This document shows, piece by piece, positions 17,306 to 25,249 of a DNA stretch of 64,000 nucleotides. Position 1 is the first letter of the stretch; each line of letters begins with the position of its first letter. The translations under genes and the position numbers were made by a program. The notes under the pieces were generated by a model that was not told the DNA's origin, made no database searches, and saw nothing but the letters and a program-made list of their open reading frames with translations. The stretch covers positions 248,001 to 312,000 of the forward strand of contig NZ_JAUDBQ010000001.1 of the NCBI RefSeq assembly GCF_030372105.1, in the 5' to 3' direction. This DNA comes from Cellulomonas cellasea. Its GTDB lineage: Bacteria; Actinomycetota; Actinomycetes; Actinomycetales; Cellulomonadaceae.

Positions 17306-17578
17306 TCAGCCGCCCACGAGTTGGGGGATGCGGGCGAACAGCTCATGGGTGAAGGTGACCAGCTCGGAGATCATCCAGTGCCCCGAGACCAGCAGCGCCA
17401 CCGCGGCGGCCACCGCCTTCGGCACGAAGCTGAGGGTCACCTCCTGGATCTGCGTCACCGACTGCAGCAGGGACACGATGAAGCCCACCACCAGCGCCGT
17501 GATCAGCACGGGCGCGGCCAGCTTCGCGGTGAGGATCAGGGCGTCCAGGCCGATGTCCAGGACGGCATTGGTGTCCAC
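17306..17578 (-). CDS. fliQ: Flagellar export protein FliQ
   Basis: 90 aa from GTG at 17578, 2 bp after the fliP stop; a TTG at 17584 that overlaps the fliP TGA is an alternative start. Two hydrophobic helices: ALILTAKLAAPVLITALVVGFIVSLLQ and VPKAVAAAVALLVSGHWM, joined by VTQIQEVTLSF, the FliQ signature. Length matches the family (about 89 aa). A component of the FliP5-Q4-R1 export channel. Confidence 0.95.
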   Translation of the reverse strand: MDTNAVLDIGLDALILTAKLAAPVLITALVVGFIVSLLQSVTQIQEVTLSFVPKAVAAAVALLVSGHWMISELVTFTHELFARIPQLVGG

Positions 17579-17580
17579 CG

Positions 17581-18492
17581 TCAACCACCGCCCGCATACG
17601 AGCCGATGAGCGCGGTGAGGATCAGGCCCCAGCCGTCGACGAGCACGAAGAGCAGCAGCTTGAACGGCAGCGACACCATGATCGGCGGCAGCATCATCAT
17701 GCCCATCGACATCAGCGCCGCGGAGACCACCAGGTCGATCACCAGGAACGGCACGAAGATGACGAAGCCGATGATGAACGCGGCGCGCAGCTCGGAGAGC
17801 ATGAACGCGGGAATCAGGGTGAGCATCGACACCGAGGCCGGGTCCTCGGGGTTGGGCTGGTCGGCGGCGCGGGTCATCAGCGCCAGGTCCGCCTCCCGGG
17901 TGTGCGCGAGCATGAACTCGCGCAGCGGCTCCGAGCCGACGTCCACGGCCTGGGAGAACGTCAGCTCCCCCGCCAGGTACGGCTGCACGCCCGCGTCGTT
18001 GACGTCGCCCATCACCGGCGCCATCACGAACAGGCTGAGGAACAGCGCCAGGCCCGCGAGCACCTGGTTGGGCGGCACGCCCTGCAGGCCGAGGGCGTTG
18101 CGGGTCAGGGACAGCACCACCAGGATCTTGGTGAAGCTCGTGGTCATCAGCAGCAGCGACGGCGCCACCGACAGCAGCGTGATCGCCAGCAGCACCACGA
18201 TGGAGCTGCTCGGGGTGCCGTTGACCCCGTTGACCGACACCGAGACGGTGTCCCCCGCGCCGGGCTCCCCGGGCGCCACGGGGGCGGTCGGGTCCAGCGG
18301 GTCGAGCGGCGCGGCGTGCGCGACGGCGGCCCCGACGACCATCAGCAGGACGACGAGCCCGGCGAGCAGCGCCGCCAGGGCGAGCACGCGCCCGGCGCCG
18401 CGCCGCGGGGCCGTCGTGCCTGTCGAGGCGATGCCCGTCGAGGCGATGCCCGTCGAAGCGATGCCCGTCGAAGCGATGGCCGTCGAGGTCAT
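17581..18492 (-). CDS. fliP: Flagellar export protein FliP with N-terminal repeat
   Basis: 303 aa, ATG at 18492 overlapping the fliO stop (ATGA). Before the signal peptide lies a tandem IASTG repeat (about residues 6-25) encoded by four 15-bp units. A cleavable signal (VLALAALLAGLVVLLMVVGAAVAHA) follows. The mature part has FliP blocks MTTSFTKILVVLSLTRNALG, PPNQVLAGLALFLSLFVM, the conserved REFML, and a C-terminus with LIPAFMLSELRAAFIIGF and GMMMLPP. It forms the pentameric export channel in the basal-body centre. The long pre-signal N-region is unusual for FliP. Confidence 0.96.
   Translation of the reverse strand: MTSTAIASTGIASTGIASTGIASTGTTAPRRGAGRVLALAALLAGLVVLLMVVGAAVAHAAPLDPLDPTAPVAPGEPGAGDTVSVSVNGVNGTPSSSIVVLLAITLLSVAPSLLLMTTSFTKILVVLSLTRNALGLQGVPPNQVLAGLALFLSLFVMAPVMGDVNDAGVQPYLAGELTFSQAVDVGSEPLREFMLAHTREADLALMTRAADQPNPEDPASVSMLTLIPAFMLSELRAAFIIGFVIFVPFLVIDLVVSAALMSMGMMMLPPIMVSLPFKLLLFVLVDGWGLILTALIGSYAGGG
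18424..18483 (-). repeat. Four 15-bp tandem repeats at the start of fliP
   Basis: Units begin at 18424, 18439, 18454 and 18469; they differ only at one G/A position and, in the last, one C/G. They encode IASTG on the minus strand. The unit length is a multiple of three, so copy-number change would lengthen or shorten FliP without a frameshift. Confidence 0.9.
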
Positions 18493-19109
18493 CGGCGCAC
18501 CGTGCGGTCTTGGAGCACACCGACGGCGCGGCGCCAGGTCGCGGGCGAGAGGATCGACCCGTCGAGCGGGCCCCTGGCGGCCGGCTCCGACGCCGTCCGC
18601 TCGGAGGCGGGCGCGGCGTCCGCGCGGTCAGCCGGGGCCGTGGGCCGCGTCGCGTCGATCCGCGCCTGGGCGAGGACGGCGTCGATGTCCAGGTCGGGCC
18701 GCGGCGCGGGAACCGCGGCGAGGGCGGGCGCGGCGCCGACCCGGCGTGCCGCCACTGAGCCGGAGCCGCCTGAGCCGCCCGAGCCGCCCGAACTGCCCGA
18801 CGCGGCGACGCTGCCGGCCTCGGCCATGCTGTGCGCCGCATGCGGCGCGGTGTCCGCCACCGGCGCGAGCTCGGTGAGCATCGTGACCTGCTGCTCGCCG
18901 TATCCGACCAGCAGCCGGCGGTTGCCCACAGCGAGCACTGCCACCCCGGAGTGCCGCCCGAAGACCTGCCGCGAGACGACCTGCATCTCGGGCGCGGTCA
19001 GCTTGCGCCGGCCCTGGGCGCCGCCGAGCTTGCGGCTGGCGAGCCAGATCAGGCCGAGCACGCACGCCAGGGCCAGGGCGACGCGCAGCACCAGGAGCGG
19101 CCCGTCCAT
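18489..19109 (-). CDS. fliO: Flagellar biosynthetic protein FliO
   Basis: 206 aa, ATG at 19109 with a 1-bp overlap to fliN (TGATG). One N-terminal helix (VLRVALALACVLGLIWLASRKL), then a small beta domain (KLTAPEMQVVSRQVFGRHSGVAVLAVGNRRLLVGYGEQQVTML) typical of FliO. The C-terminal half is low complexity, with a Ser/Gly repeat (SGGSGGSGGSG) and an Ala/Pro/Asp stretch. FliO is a scaffold for assembling the FliP ring. Order fliM-N-O-P-Q-R is canonical. Confidence 0.9.
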   Translation of the reverse strand: MDGPLLVLRVALALACVLGLIWLASRKLGGAQGRRKLTAPEMQVVSRQVFGRHSGVAVLAVGNRRLLVGYGEQQVTMLTELAPVADTAPHAAHSMAEAGSVAASGSSGGSGGSGGSGSVAARRVGAAPALAAVPAPRPDLDIDAVLAQARIDATRPTAPADRADAAPASERTASEPAARGPLDGSILSPATWRRAVGVLQDRTVRR

Positions 19110-19831
19110 CAGGCGAGGCCGTCCGAGCCCGCGACGATCTGCGTGATGCGGATGCCGTACTCCTCGTCGACGACGACGACCTCGCCGCGGGCGATCAGGC
19201 GGCCGTTGACCATCACGTCCGCCGGGCTCCCGGCGGTCCGGTCCAGCTCCAGCACGGCGCCCGGGGTGAGCTCGAGCACCTGGCGCACCGGCAGCCGGGT
19301 GCGGCCCAGCTCGGCGGTGAGGGTCATCTCCACGTCGTAGAGCACGTGCAGGCCCGCGCGCTGCGTCGGGACGCCCGCCTCGCGTGCGGGCACCGGCTCG
19401 GCGCGCACCCGCAGCGCGAACCAGGCGTGCGTGACGCCCTCGTGGGCCAGGGCGAACAGGTGGGCGTCGGAGGCCACGGCCTGGCTCGCGGGCGCGGTGC
19501 TCGCGGCGTCGAGCACCCCCGCGCCCAACTCGGCGCAGGCAGCCTCCAGCGCCGGGCGCAACGCGTCCGCCAGGGCGACGGGCGCCCCCGCGTCGGCGGC
19601 GGCGAGCAGTGCCTCGCGCACTGCCTCCTCGGCGATGATCACCAGGTCGGCGCTCACCGAGCCGACGAAGGACGCCACCACGGCGACGTCGTCCGGGCCC
19701 GGGCGCGCGCCGGCGGGCGCCGGTGACGCGGTGAGCGGCGCCGTCGACGGCAGCAGGCGGGCCACCGCCGCCGCCGCGTCGAGCGCGGCCGCCGTGAGCG
19801 ACCCGGCGGTGAGCGGGAGGGTGGGGTTCAT
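19109..19831 (-). CDS. fliN: Flagellar switch protein FliN, extended form
   Basis: 240 aa, ATG at 19831 (TGATG overlap with fliM). The C-terminal 75 residues are the SpoA/FliN domain: VLYDVEMTLTAELGRTRLPV, VLELTPGAVLELDR, VMVNGRLIARGEVVVVDEEYGIRIT. Residues about 15-150 have no counterpart in the short FliN of E. coli and look like an N-terminal domain of FliY type. At the place where FliY has a CheC-type ExxN there is LEAACAELG, so phosphatase activity is unlikely. It builds the C-ring base and binds CheY-P and FliH. Confidence 0.9.
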   Translation of the reverse strand: MNPTLPLTAGSLTAAALDAAAAVARLLPSTAPLTASPAPAGARPGPDDVAVVASFVGSVSADLVIIAEEAVREALLAAADAGAPVALADALRPALEAACAELGAGVLDAASTAPASQAVASDAHLFALAHEGVTHAWFALRVRAEPVPAREAGVPTQRAGLHVLYDVEMTLTAELGRTRLPVRQVLELTPGAVLELDRTAGSPADVMVNGRLIARGEVVVVDEEYGIRITQIVAGSDGLA

Positions 19832-20775
19832 CAGAGGTTCTCCTCGACGTCGACAACCATGCAGGCGAGCCGGGAACCGTTGTTCCCGGCGGCGGCTCGG
19901 GCGAGCACGACCCCGTCGACGACCACGTCCAGCGGACGCGACGAGGGGTGGTTCAGGGGCAGGACGTCGCCCACCGCCAGGCTCATGACCTGCGGGGGGC
20001 GGACGGACATCGGCGTGAACCGCACGGCCACATCCACGGGCACGTGCTGCACGGCCAGTTCCAGGTCCTCCTGGGCGATGGCCTGCGCGCGGCGGTCGTC
20101 GGCGGAGCGCGAGTCCGCGCCCTCCCCGCTCAGCAGGGCCGACAGCAGCAGGTCCGCGGGGAACATCAGCGTCGCGTGGTCCTCGCGCTGGCCGGAGCGC
20201 AACGTGAAGGATGCCTGTAGCACCGGGTCTGTGGCCCCGACGGCCTGCACGAACTGCGGGTTGTACTGCACCGACCGCACCGTCACGTGCAGTGGCAGCA
20301 GGCCCGCGAACGCGTAGCCGAGGTCGCCGAGCGCGAGCTGCAGCAGCTCGCGCACCAGGACCATCTCGATCTCGGTGAGCTCGCGGCCCTCCCGCTCGTC
20401 GCCCTTGCCGGCGCCGCCGAGCAGGTAGTCGACCCACACCATGAGCGCGCCCACGGGGATCTGCACGACAGCGGTCTGCCGCGACTGCTCGACGCCGCAC
20501 AGCACCATCGCCGTGGTGGGCGGCAGCGCCCGCACGTACTCGTCGTACGAGCAGAGCGTCAGCTCGTCGAAGGTGACCTGGGCGCTCACGCGCAGTCGCG
20601 CGCTGAGCTGGTTGCCCCACTGCCGGGCGAAGGTCTCGAACGCCATCTCCAGGACGCGGCCGTGCTCACGCGCCATGGTCATCGGCCGCCGGAAGTCGTA
20701 GGCCTCCGGCTCCTGCAGTCGAGCTCGCCGCGTCGCAGTGCGAGCGGAAGCGTGCACAGTCTCGTCAACGGTCAC
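19831..20775 (-). CDS. fliM: Flagellar motor switch protein FliM
   Basis: 314 aa, GTG at 20775. Residues about 24-210 are the FliM middle domain (YDFRRPMTMAREHGRVLEMAFETFARQ, then YVRALPPTTAMVLCGVE), and the C-terminal 70 residues are a SpoA domain (VDVAVRFTPMSVRPPQVMSLAVGDVLPL). The usual N-terminal CheY-binding motif LSQEEIDALL is not seen; the N-terminus is MTVDETVHASARTATRRARL, so CheY-P may bind elsewhere, for example on FliN. No Shine-Dalgarno sequence precedes the GTG; the sigma-28-like -10 ends only 6 nt before it, predicting a leaderless mRNA. First gene of the fliM-csrA operon. Confidence 0.94.
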   Translation of the reverse strand: MTVDETVHASARTATRRARLQEPEAYDFRRPMTMAREHGRVLEMAFETFARQWGNQLSARLRVSAQVTFDELTLCSYDEYVRALPPTTAMVLCGVEQSRQTAVVQIPVGALMVWVDYLLGGAGKGDEREGRELTEIEMVLVRELLQLALGDLGYAFAGLLPLHVTVRSVQYNPQFVQAVGATDPVLQASFTLRSGQREDHATLMFPADLLLSALLSGEGADSRSADDRRAQAIAQEDLELAVQHVPVDVAVRFTPMSVRPPQVMSLAVGDVLPLNHPSSRPLDVVVDGVVLARAAAGNNGSRLACMVVDVEENL

Positions 20776-20781
20776 GCACGA

Positions 20782-20811
20782 CTCATCGGCGGACAGCGCG
20801 CATTCATGAGC
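20782..20811 (-). promoter_or_regulatory. Sigma-28-like promoter of the fliM operon
   Basis: Minus strand GCTCAT (20811-20806), 16-nt spacer, CCGATGAG (20789-20782). The fliM GTG begins 6 nt downstream, so transcription would start at or within a base or two of the start codon. Confidence 0.75.
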
Positions 20812-20901
20812 AAGCGGCGTGCGCGGATTCTCCGACCTGGCCCGTCATGGGCCGTCTGCTGGGCGGAGCGGTATGGCGCCCTCCATGGCGCCCCGACTTC
20901 A

Positions 20902-20916
20902 CCGGCTGTCAGCCGG
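20902..20916 (-). terminator. Hairpin after fliL
   Basis: Inverted repeat CCGGCT (20902-20907) and AGCCGG (20911-20916) with a 3-nt loop, 3 nt past the fliL stop. Short but well placed to end the flbD-motA-motB-fliL transcript. A second short palindrome pair (GGCGCC at 20875 and 20887) follows. Confidence 0.4.
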
Positions 20917-20919
20917 GTC

Positions 20920-21435
20920 CTACTGGGTCACGTAGTTCGTCAGGTAGACGTCCATCACCTCGCCCTCGTAGACCTCGACGAGCTGCACGGCGAGCTCCGC
21001 GGTGAGCGCGTCCCGCGTGGCCGGGTCGGAGACCTCTTCCATCGTGCGACCCGAGAACAGCTTGATCGCGGCGTCCACCGCCTTCGACGGGTCGGGCGCC
21101 TCCTGGACGTCGCTGGTGAGCTGCAGGCCCAGCCCGATGCGCAGGTAGTGGCCCCCGGCGAGGTTGAGGCTCACCGGATCCACCGCCAGCACCTCCCCCG
21201 GCGTCGGCGCGGGGGGCGCCGTCGGCTCGGCGGCCGCGCCCCTGTCGAACACCCCGCCCAGGTACGCCGCCCCGACTCCGAGGACGACCAGCAGGACGGC
21301 GCCGATGACCAGCAGCTTGACGCGCTTGCCGCCGCTCTTCGCGGGGGGCTCCTCGGCGGCCTTCAGGCCGGGGCCCTGCTGGGCGTTCTTGGCGCCGATC
21401 TTGCCGCCGGAGATCACTCGTTGCTCGATGGGCAT
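20920..21435 (-). CDS. fliL: Flagellar basal-body protein FliL
   Basis: 171 aa, ATG at 21435, 4 bp after the motB stop. A basic N-terminus, one transmembrane helix (VKLLVIGAVLLVVLGVGAAYL, about 39-60), a Pro-rich linker, then the extracytoplasmic FliL domain: LAVDPVSLNLAGGHYLRIGLGLQL with AIKLFSGRTMEEVSDPATRDALTAELAVQL and the terminal VYLTNYVTQ. FliL surrounds the stator and supports its torque. Linked to motA-motB, as expected for this role. Confidence 0.92.
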   Translation of the reverse strand: MPIEQRVISGGKIGAKNAQQGPGLKAAEEPPAKSGGKRVKLLVIGAVLLVVLGVGAAYLGGVFDRGAAAEPTAPPAPTPGEVLAVDPVSLNLAGGHYLRIGLGLQLTSDVQEAPDPSKAVDAAIKLFSGRTMEEVSDPATRDALTAELAVQLVEVYEGEVMDVYLTNYVTQ

Positions 21436-21439
21436 GGGA

Positions 21440-22339
21440 TTACCCCTCCGTCCCTGTCAGGGTGGGCACCAGCGCGCGCACGGCCTCCGGCGCGCTGCTG
21501 AGGATGACGAGGTCGACGCGGCGGTTCGCGACGATGGCGTCCTCGCCGACGCCGTCGACGAGCGGGCGGGCGTCGCCGAAGCCGACCGCCATGATCCGGT
21601 GCGGCTGCACGCCGTCCACCTCGACGAGGTGGCGCAGCACCTGCGTGGCACGGTCGGACGACAGCTCCCAGTTGGTCGGGTAGCGGCCCGAGACGGGGAT
21701 GTTGTTGGCGTGCCCCTCCACCGAGATCGACTCGGCGAGGCCCACGAGGGTCGGGCCGGACACGTCGAGCACCTGGCGCGCGGTGGGCGTCAGCTCGGCG
21801 CTCGCCGCCGCGAAGAACACGTCGTCGGCCACCAGGCCCAGCACGAGCCCGCGATCGTTGATGCGGAACCGCACCGCGTCGCCCAGCCCGTTCGCCTCCA
21901 GCAACGCCGTGAGCTGGGCGCGCACCCCCTCGAGGTGCGCGGCCTCACGGCGAGCCGCCTCCAGCACCGCGGGATCGATCGTCTCCCCTGGGACGGACGA
22001 CGGGTTGGCGCCCTGCGTGCCGAGGCCCGCGTCCGCGTCCACCATCCCGCCGGTGCTCGACGCCGGGGCGGTCTCCGGCACGATGCTGGCCCCGTCGAGC
22101 GTGCCCGTGCTGCCGTCCAGCACCGAGGGCGCCGCGTTCGTGTTGAAGCCGGCCGCGAGGGAGTCGCGCAGCGCGACGTACTTCTGCTGGTCGACCTGGC
22201 TGATCGCGAACAGCACGATGAACAGCGCCATCAGCACGGTGATCATGTCCGAGTAGCTGACCAGCCAACGCTCGTGGTTGACGTGCTCCTCCTCGTGCTG
22301 CGCGCGGCGGCGGCCCCCACGCCCGCGGCCGGAGCTCAC
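21440..22339 (-). CDS. motB: Flagellar stator protein MotB
   Basis: 299 aa from GTG at 22339, overlapping the motA stop (GTGA). A basic N-terminus is followed by one helix, WLVSYSDMITVLMALFIVLFAISQV (about 22-46), with the proton-binding Asp in SYSDM. A Ser/Gly/Pro-rich plug/linker region precedes the OmpA-like peptidoglycan-binding domain (about 150-290): DDVFFAAASAELTP, VEGHANNIPVSG and NWELSSDRATQVLRHLVE. It anchors the stator to the cell wall and channels protons. Translationally coupled to motA. Confidence 0.96.
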   Translation of the reverse strand: MSSGRGRGGRRRAQHEEEHVNHERWLVSYSDMITVLMALFIVLFAISQVDQQKYVALRDSLAAGFNTNAAPSVLDGSTGTLDGASIVPETAPASSTGGMVDADAGLGTQGANPSSVPGETIDPAVLEAARREAAHLEGVRAQLTALLEANGLGDAVRFRINDRGLVLGLVADDVFFAAASAELTPTARQVLDVSGPTLVGLAESISVEGHANNIPVSGRYPTNWELSSDRATQVLRHLVEVDGVQPHRIMAVGFGDARPLVDGVGEDAIVANRRVDLVILSSAPEAVRALVPTLTGTEG

Positions 22340-23103
22340 GCCGCTGCCTTCGCGGCGGACGCCGCCGGCACCAGGCTGCGCAGGCGCTCGCCCACCAGGC
22401 GCGGGTTCGCGCCGGCCTGCACCGCGAGCAGCCCTTCGAGGGTGACCTCCATCTGCAGGCACTCCAGGTCGGAGATGCGCCGGATGCGCACGCCGATGGG
22501 CAGCCACACCGCGTTCGCCGAGAGGATGCCCCACAGCGTCGCCACGAAGGCCGCGGCGATCGAGTGGCCCAGCGACGCGGGGTCGGCCAGGTTCTCGAGC
22601 ACGTGCACCAGCGAGATGACGGTGCCGATGATGCCGATGGTGGGCGCGTAGCCGCCCATGTCCTGGAAGTACTTGGAGTGCACGCGGTCCTGGGTCCGCT
22701 TTGTGGCGATCTTGTCCTCGAGGATGATGCGCAGGTCCTCGGGGTCGGTGCCGTCGATCGCGGCCTGCAGCCCGGAGCGCAGGAACTCGTCGTCGATGTC
22801 CTTCGCGGCGTCCTCCAGGGCCAGCAGGCCCTCGCGGCGCGCCCGGTCGGCGAGGTCCACCACGGTGTCGACCATGACGCCCGGATCCGGGGCCTTGCTG
22901 AGGAACGCGCGCGGCACCGCCGAATAGGACGCGATGACGTCCTTGACGGTGTGCCCGGCGATGCCGACGCCGATCGTGCCCAGCCACACCAGCATCAGCG
23001 GGGCGGGCAGGAAGATCGACATCGGGTCGGCGCCCTCGATGAGGAGCGCGCCGAAGATGGCGCCGAAGGCGACGACGATCCCAATGAAGCCGGCGGGGTC
23101 CAT
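22336..23103 (-). CDS. motA: Flagellar stator protein MotA
   Basis: 255 aa, ATG at 23103 with a TGATG overlap to flbD. Four transmembrane helices (about 4-20, 32-48, 150-170 and 184-205) and a large cytoplasmic loop (about 55-148) carrying charged residues that contact FliG (DRARREGLLALEDAAKDID). FQDMGGYAPTIGIIGTVISLVHVL contains the conserved prolines of the channel. It makes the stator with MotB; the adjoining genes are flbD, motB and fliL. The Asp-type MotB helix points to proton rather than sodium drive, an inference. Confidence 0.95.
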   Translation of the reverse strand: MDPAGFIGIVVAFGAIFGALLIEGADPMSIFLPAPLMLVWLGTIGVGIAGHTVKDVIASYSAVPRAFLSKAPDPGVMVDTVVDLADRARREGLLALEDAAKDIDDEFLRSGLQAAIDGTDPEDLRIILEDKIATKRTQDRVHSKYFQDMGGYAPTIGIIGTVISLVHVLENLADPASLGHSIAAAFVATLWGILSANAVWLPIGVRIRRISDLECLQMEVTLEGLLAVQAGANPRLVGERLRSLVPAASAAKAAA

Positions 23104-23399
23104 CAGCGACTCCTGGGTCGAAGGGGCACCGGGTGCGCGAGGGGAGCGTCGTCCGCGGACTCGTCATCGCGGACCAGCTCGACCGCCGGCTTGGGGGTGG
23201 ACTGGATCTCCTGCGCGCGCGCCAAGAGCTGGGCGCGGTGCTCGTGGACCCGGGCGATGACCTCGGTCATCGACTCCTCCACGATGTACTTGGACCCGTC
23301 GATCAGCGTGAGGATCGTGTCGGGCGCGCTGTCGATGCGTTGCAGCAGGTCGGGGTTCACCCCGAACTGGTGCCCGTTGAGGCGCGTCACGACGATCAC
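23103..23399 (-). CDS. flbD: FlbD/SwrD family flagellar protein
   Basis: 98 aa, GTG at 23399. The first 60 residues, MIVVTRLNGHQFGVNPDLLQRIDS followed by PDTILTLIDGSKYIVEES, are the FlbD family (called SwrD in Bacillus, where it raises motor torque). Residues 60-98 are a variable, charged tail. It comes first in flbD-motA-motB-fliL, which fits a link with stator function. A sigma-28-like promoter lies 54 bp upstream. Confidence 0.9.
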   Translation of the reverse strand: MIVVTRLNGHQFGVNPDLLQRIDSAPDTILTLIDGSKYIVEESMTEVIARVHEHRAQLLARAQEIQSTPKPAVELVRDDESADDAPLAHPVPLRPRSR

Positions 23400-23452
23400 A
23401 GCGGTTCCGTCCCTGGTCCTGGCCGACGAGCCCGTCCGTGGGCCCTGTGTCT

Positions 23453-23482
23453 CTGATCGGCCGCTCTTCGGCGGGTATGAGG
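23453..23482 (-). promoter_or_regulatory. Sigma-28-like promoter of flbD-motA-motB-fliL
   Basis: Minus strand CCTCAT (23482-23477), 16-nt spacer, CCGATCAG (23460-23453). It sits between the flgE terminator and flbD. Confidence 0.8.
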
Positions 23483-23493
23483 CTTCCGGCGGA

Positions 23494-23529
23494 TGACCGG
23501 GCCGTTGTGGTGGTCACACGGCCCGGTCA
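23494..23529 (-). terminator. Strong hairpin terminator after flgE
   Basis: Perfect 12-bp inverted repeat TGACCGGGCCGT (23494-23505) and its complement (23518-23529) with a 12-nt loop, 15 nt past the flgE stop. It ends the flgB-flgE operon just before the flbD promoter. Confidence 0.75.
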
Positions 23530-23544
23530 ACCACCGGTGGCGCG

Positions 23545-24723
23545 TCAGCGCTTGAGGTTGACGAGCTCCTGCAGCACCTCGTCCGAGGTGGTGATGACCC
23601 GCGAGTTCGCCTGGAACCCGCGCTGGGCGATGATCAGCGAGGTGAACTCGCTGGACAGGTCCACGTTGGACATCTCGAGCGAGCCGCCCGCGAGGCCGCC
23701 ACGGCCGCCGGTGCCGGCGGTGCCGATCTGCGGGCCGCCCGAGTTGACGCCCGTGCGGAACAGCGAGCCGCCCGCCTTCTCCAACCCGCCCGGGTTGGTG
23801 AAGTTGCCCAGCGCGATACGCCCGATGGCCTGCTTGAGGCCATTGCTGAACGAGCCCGTGATGGTGCCGTCGGCGCCCAGCGCGAACGACAGCAGGGTGC
23901 CGGCCGCCTGGCCGTCCTGCGTGCCGGCCTTGAGCGTCTCGATGCCCGCGAACCCGGTGATGGTCGACAGGTCCACGTCCACCCCGCCGAGGTTGAACGT
24001 GGTGGGCGTGGTAAGCGAGCCGTCCGCCGCGAACGTCAGCGCGCCAGGCGTGGCGGTGGCCGCGCCGTCGGTGGCGTCCAGCGACCAGCCGGCGGCCGAC
24101 TTCGTGAAGGTGAGCTTGATCTCCCGCTCGACGCCCGTGGAGTCGTAGACCGAGATGGTGCGGTTCAGCACCGTCCCGTCGGCCGCGTCGGCCGGCAGGT
24201 TGCCCACGAAGCCCGCCTTGGTGCTCTGCACGGCGGCCATCACCGTGCCGGCGGGGACCTTGAGGTCCACCAGCGGGCCGTTGGTGTCGATGACGCCGTT
24301 CACGGCGGCCCAGCCCTGCACGATGGCGCCCTCGCCCGGCAGCACCATCTGCCCCGTGGGGTCGAAGTCGAAGCTGCCGGCCCGCGTGTAGAAGGTCTCG
24401 GCGCCCTTGCGGACCACGAAGAACCCGTCGCCCTGGATCATCATGTCGGTGCTGCGCCCGGTGGACTGCGAGGCGCCCTGCGTGAAGTTCGTGGTGATGC
24501 CCGCGACGCGCACGCCCAGGCCGACCTGCGCGGGGTTCGTGCCACCGGCGCCGTCCTGCGCGGCGCCGCCGTTCTGGAGCACCTGGCTGAGCGTGTCCTG
24601 GAACTGGACCTGTGAGGACTTGAAGCCCGTGGTGTTGACGTTGGCGATGTTGTTGCCGGTGACGTCGAGCATGGTCTGGTGACTGCGCAGACCGCTGATG
24701 CCGGAGAAGAGCGAGCGGAGCAT
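23545..24723 (-). CDS. flgE: Flagellar hook protein FlgE
   Basis: 392 aa, ATG at 24723. N-terminal rod/hook signature SLFSGISGLRSHQTMLDVTGNNIANVNTTGFK, then STDMMIQGDGFFVV and the FlgE-specific D1/D2 region. The C-terminus NVDLSSEFTSLIIAQRGFQANSRVITTSDEVLQELVNLKR is the partner helix. It polymerises into the hook. The size and the insertion after residue about 150 favour FlgE rather than FlgG or FlgF. Last gene of the operon, after flgD. Confidence 0.94.
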   Translation of the reverse strand: MLRSLFSGISGLRSHQTMLDVTGNNIANVNTTGFKSSQVQFQDTLSQVLQNGGAAQDGAGGTNPAQVGLGVRVAGITTNFTQGASQSTGRSTDMMIQGDGFFVVRKGAETFYTRAGSFDFDPTGQMVLPGEGAIVQGWAAVNGVIDTNGPLVDLKVPAGTVMAAVQSTKAGFVGNLPADAADGTVLNRTISVYDSTGVEREIKLTFTKSAAGWSLDATDGAATATPGALTFAADGSLTTPTTFNLGGVDVDLSTITGFAGIETLKAGTQDGQAAGTLLSFALGADGTITGSFSNGLKQAIGRIALGNFTNPGGLEKAGGSLFRTGVNSGGPQIGTAGTGGRGGLAGGSLEMSNVDLSSEFTSLIIAQRGFQANSRVITTSDEVLQELVNLKR

Positions 24724-24753
24724 GGGAGTTCCCTTCGGTGGAGGAGGCCTGCG

Positions 24754-25236
24754 TCAGGCGCTGGGCGCGGGGGTCTCGGGGGGTGTCTCGGGTGTCTCGG
24801 GGGTTGTCTCGGGGGGCGTGCCGGGTGTGGTGACGGTGGCCACGGCGTCGAGGCTGACCTCGGTGTCGCCGACCATCACCGTCGGCACTGCCGTCTTGTA
24901 GGACACGGACGACACGATCCCCGTCTGGGTCTCGCCCTCCGCGTCGGTGTAGGTGACCTGCTGGCCGACGAGGCCGGCAGCCGCCATCCGCATCTGCAGC
25001 GCGAACCCCTCACGGGACGTGGCGGTCAGCTCGGTGAGCTGCTCCATCGTCGCGAGCTGGGTGGTCTGCGCCATCAGGTCATTGGTGTCCATCGGCGAGC
25101 TCGGGTCCTGGTTGGCGAGCTGCGCGACGAGCAGGTTGAGGAACGCCTGCGAGTCGAGGGTGTTCTTCGCCGTCGAGGCGGTCTGGCCGGTCGCCGAGGC
25201 GGGAGCCGAGTAGATGGCTGACGTGTCGATGCTCAA
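24754..25236 (-). CDS. flgD: Flagellar hook assembly protein FlgD
   Basis: 160 aa. No ATG or GTG fits: the likely start is TTG at 25236, with AGGAG 8 nt upstream, giving LSIDTSAIYSAP (first residue read as Met). The core KNTLDSQAFLNLLVAQLANQDPSSPMDTNDLMAQTTQLATMEQL is diagnostic of FlgD. The hook-cap domain after about residue 95 is short, and the C-terminus is a Pro-Glu-Thr repeat (about 135-158). FlgD caps the growing hook. The order fliK-flgD-flgE is typical. Confidence 0.92.
   Translation of the reverse strand: MSIDTSAIYSAPASATGQTASTAKNTLDSQAFLNLLVAQLANQDPSSPMDTNDLMAQTTQLATMEQLTELTATSREGFALQMRMAAAGLVGQQVTYTDAEGETQTGIVSSVSYKTAVPTVMVGDTEVSLDAVATVTTPGTPPETTPETPETPPETPAPSA
24771..24817 (-). 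repeat. Short repeats encoding the Pro-Glu-Thr tail of FlgD
   Basis: Tandem imperfect 9-12 bp units based on GGTGTCTCG (plus strand) encode repeated PET/PPET at the FlgD C-terminus. Low complexity and possibly variable. Confidence 0.7.
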
Positions 25237-25249
25237 GGGGCGCTCCTGT

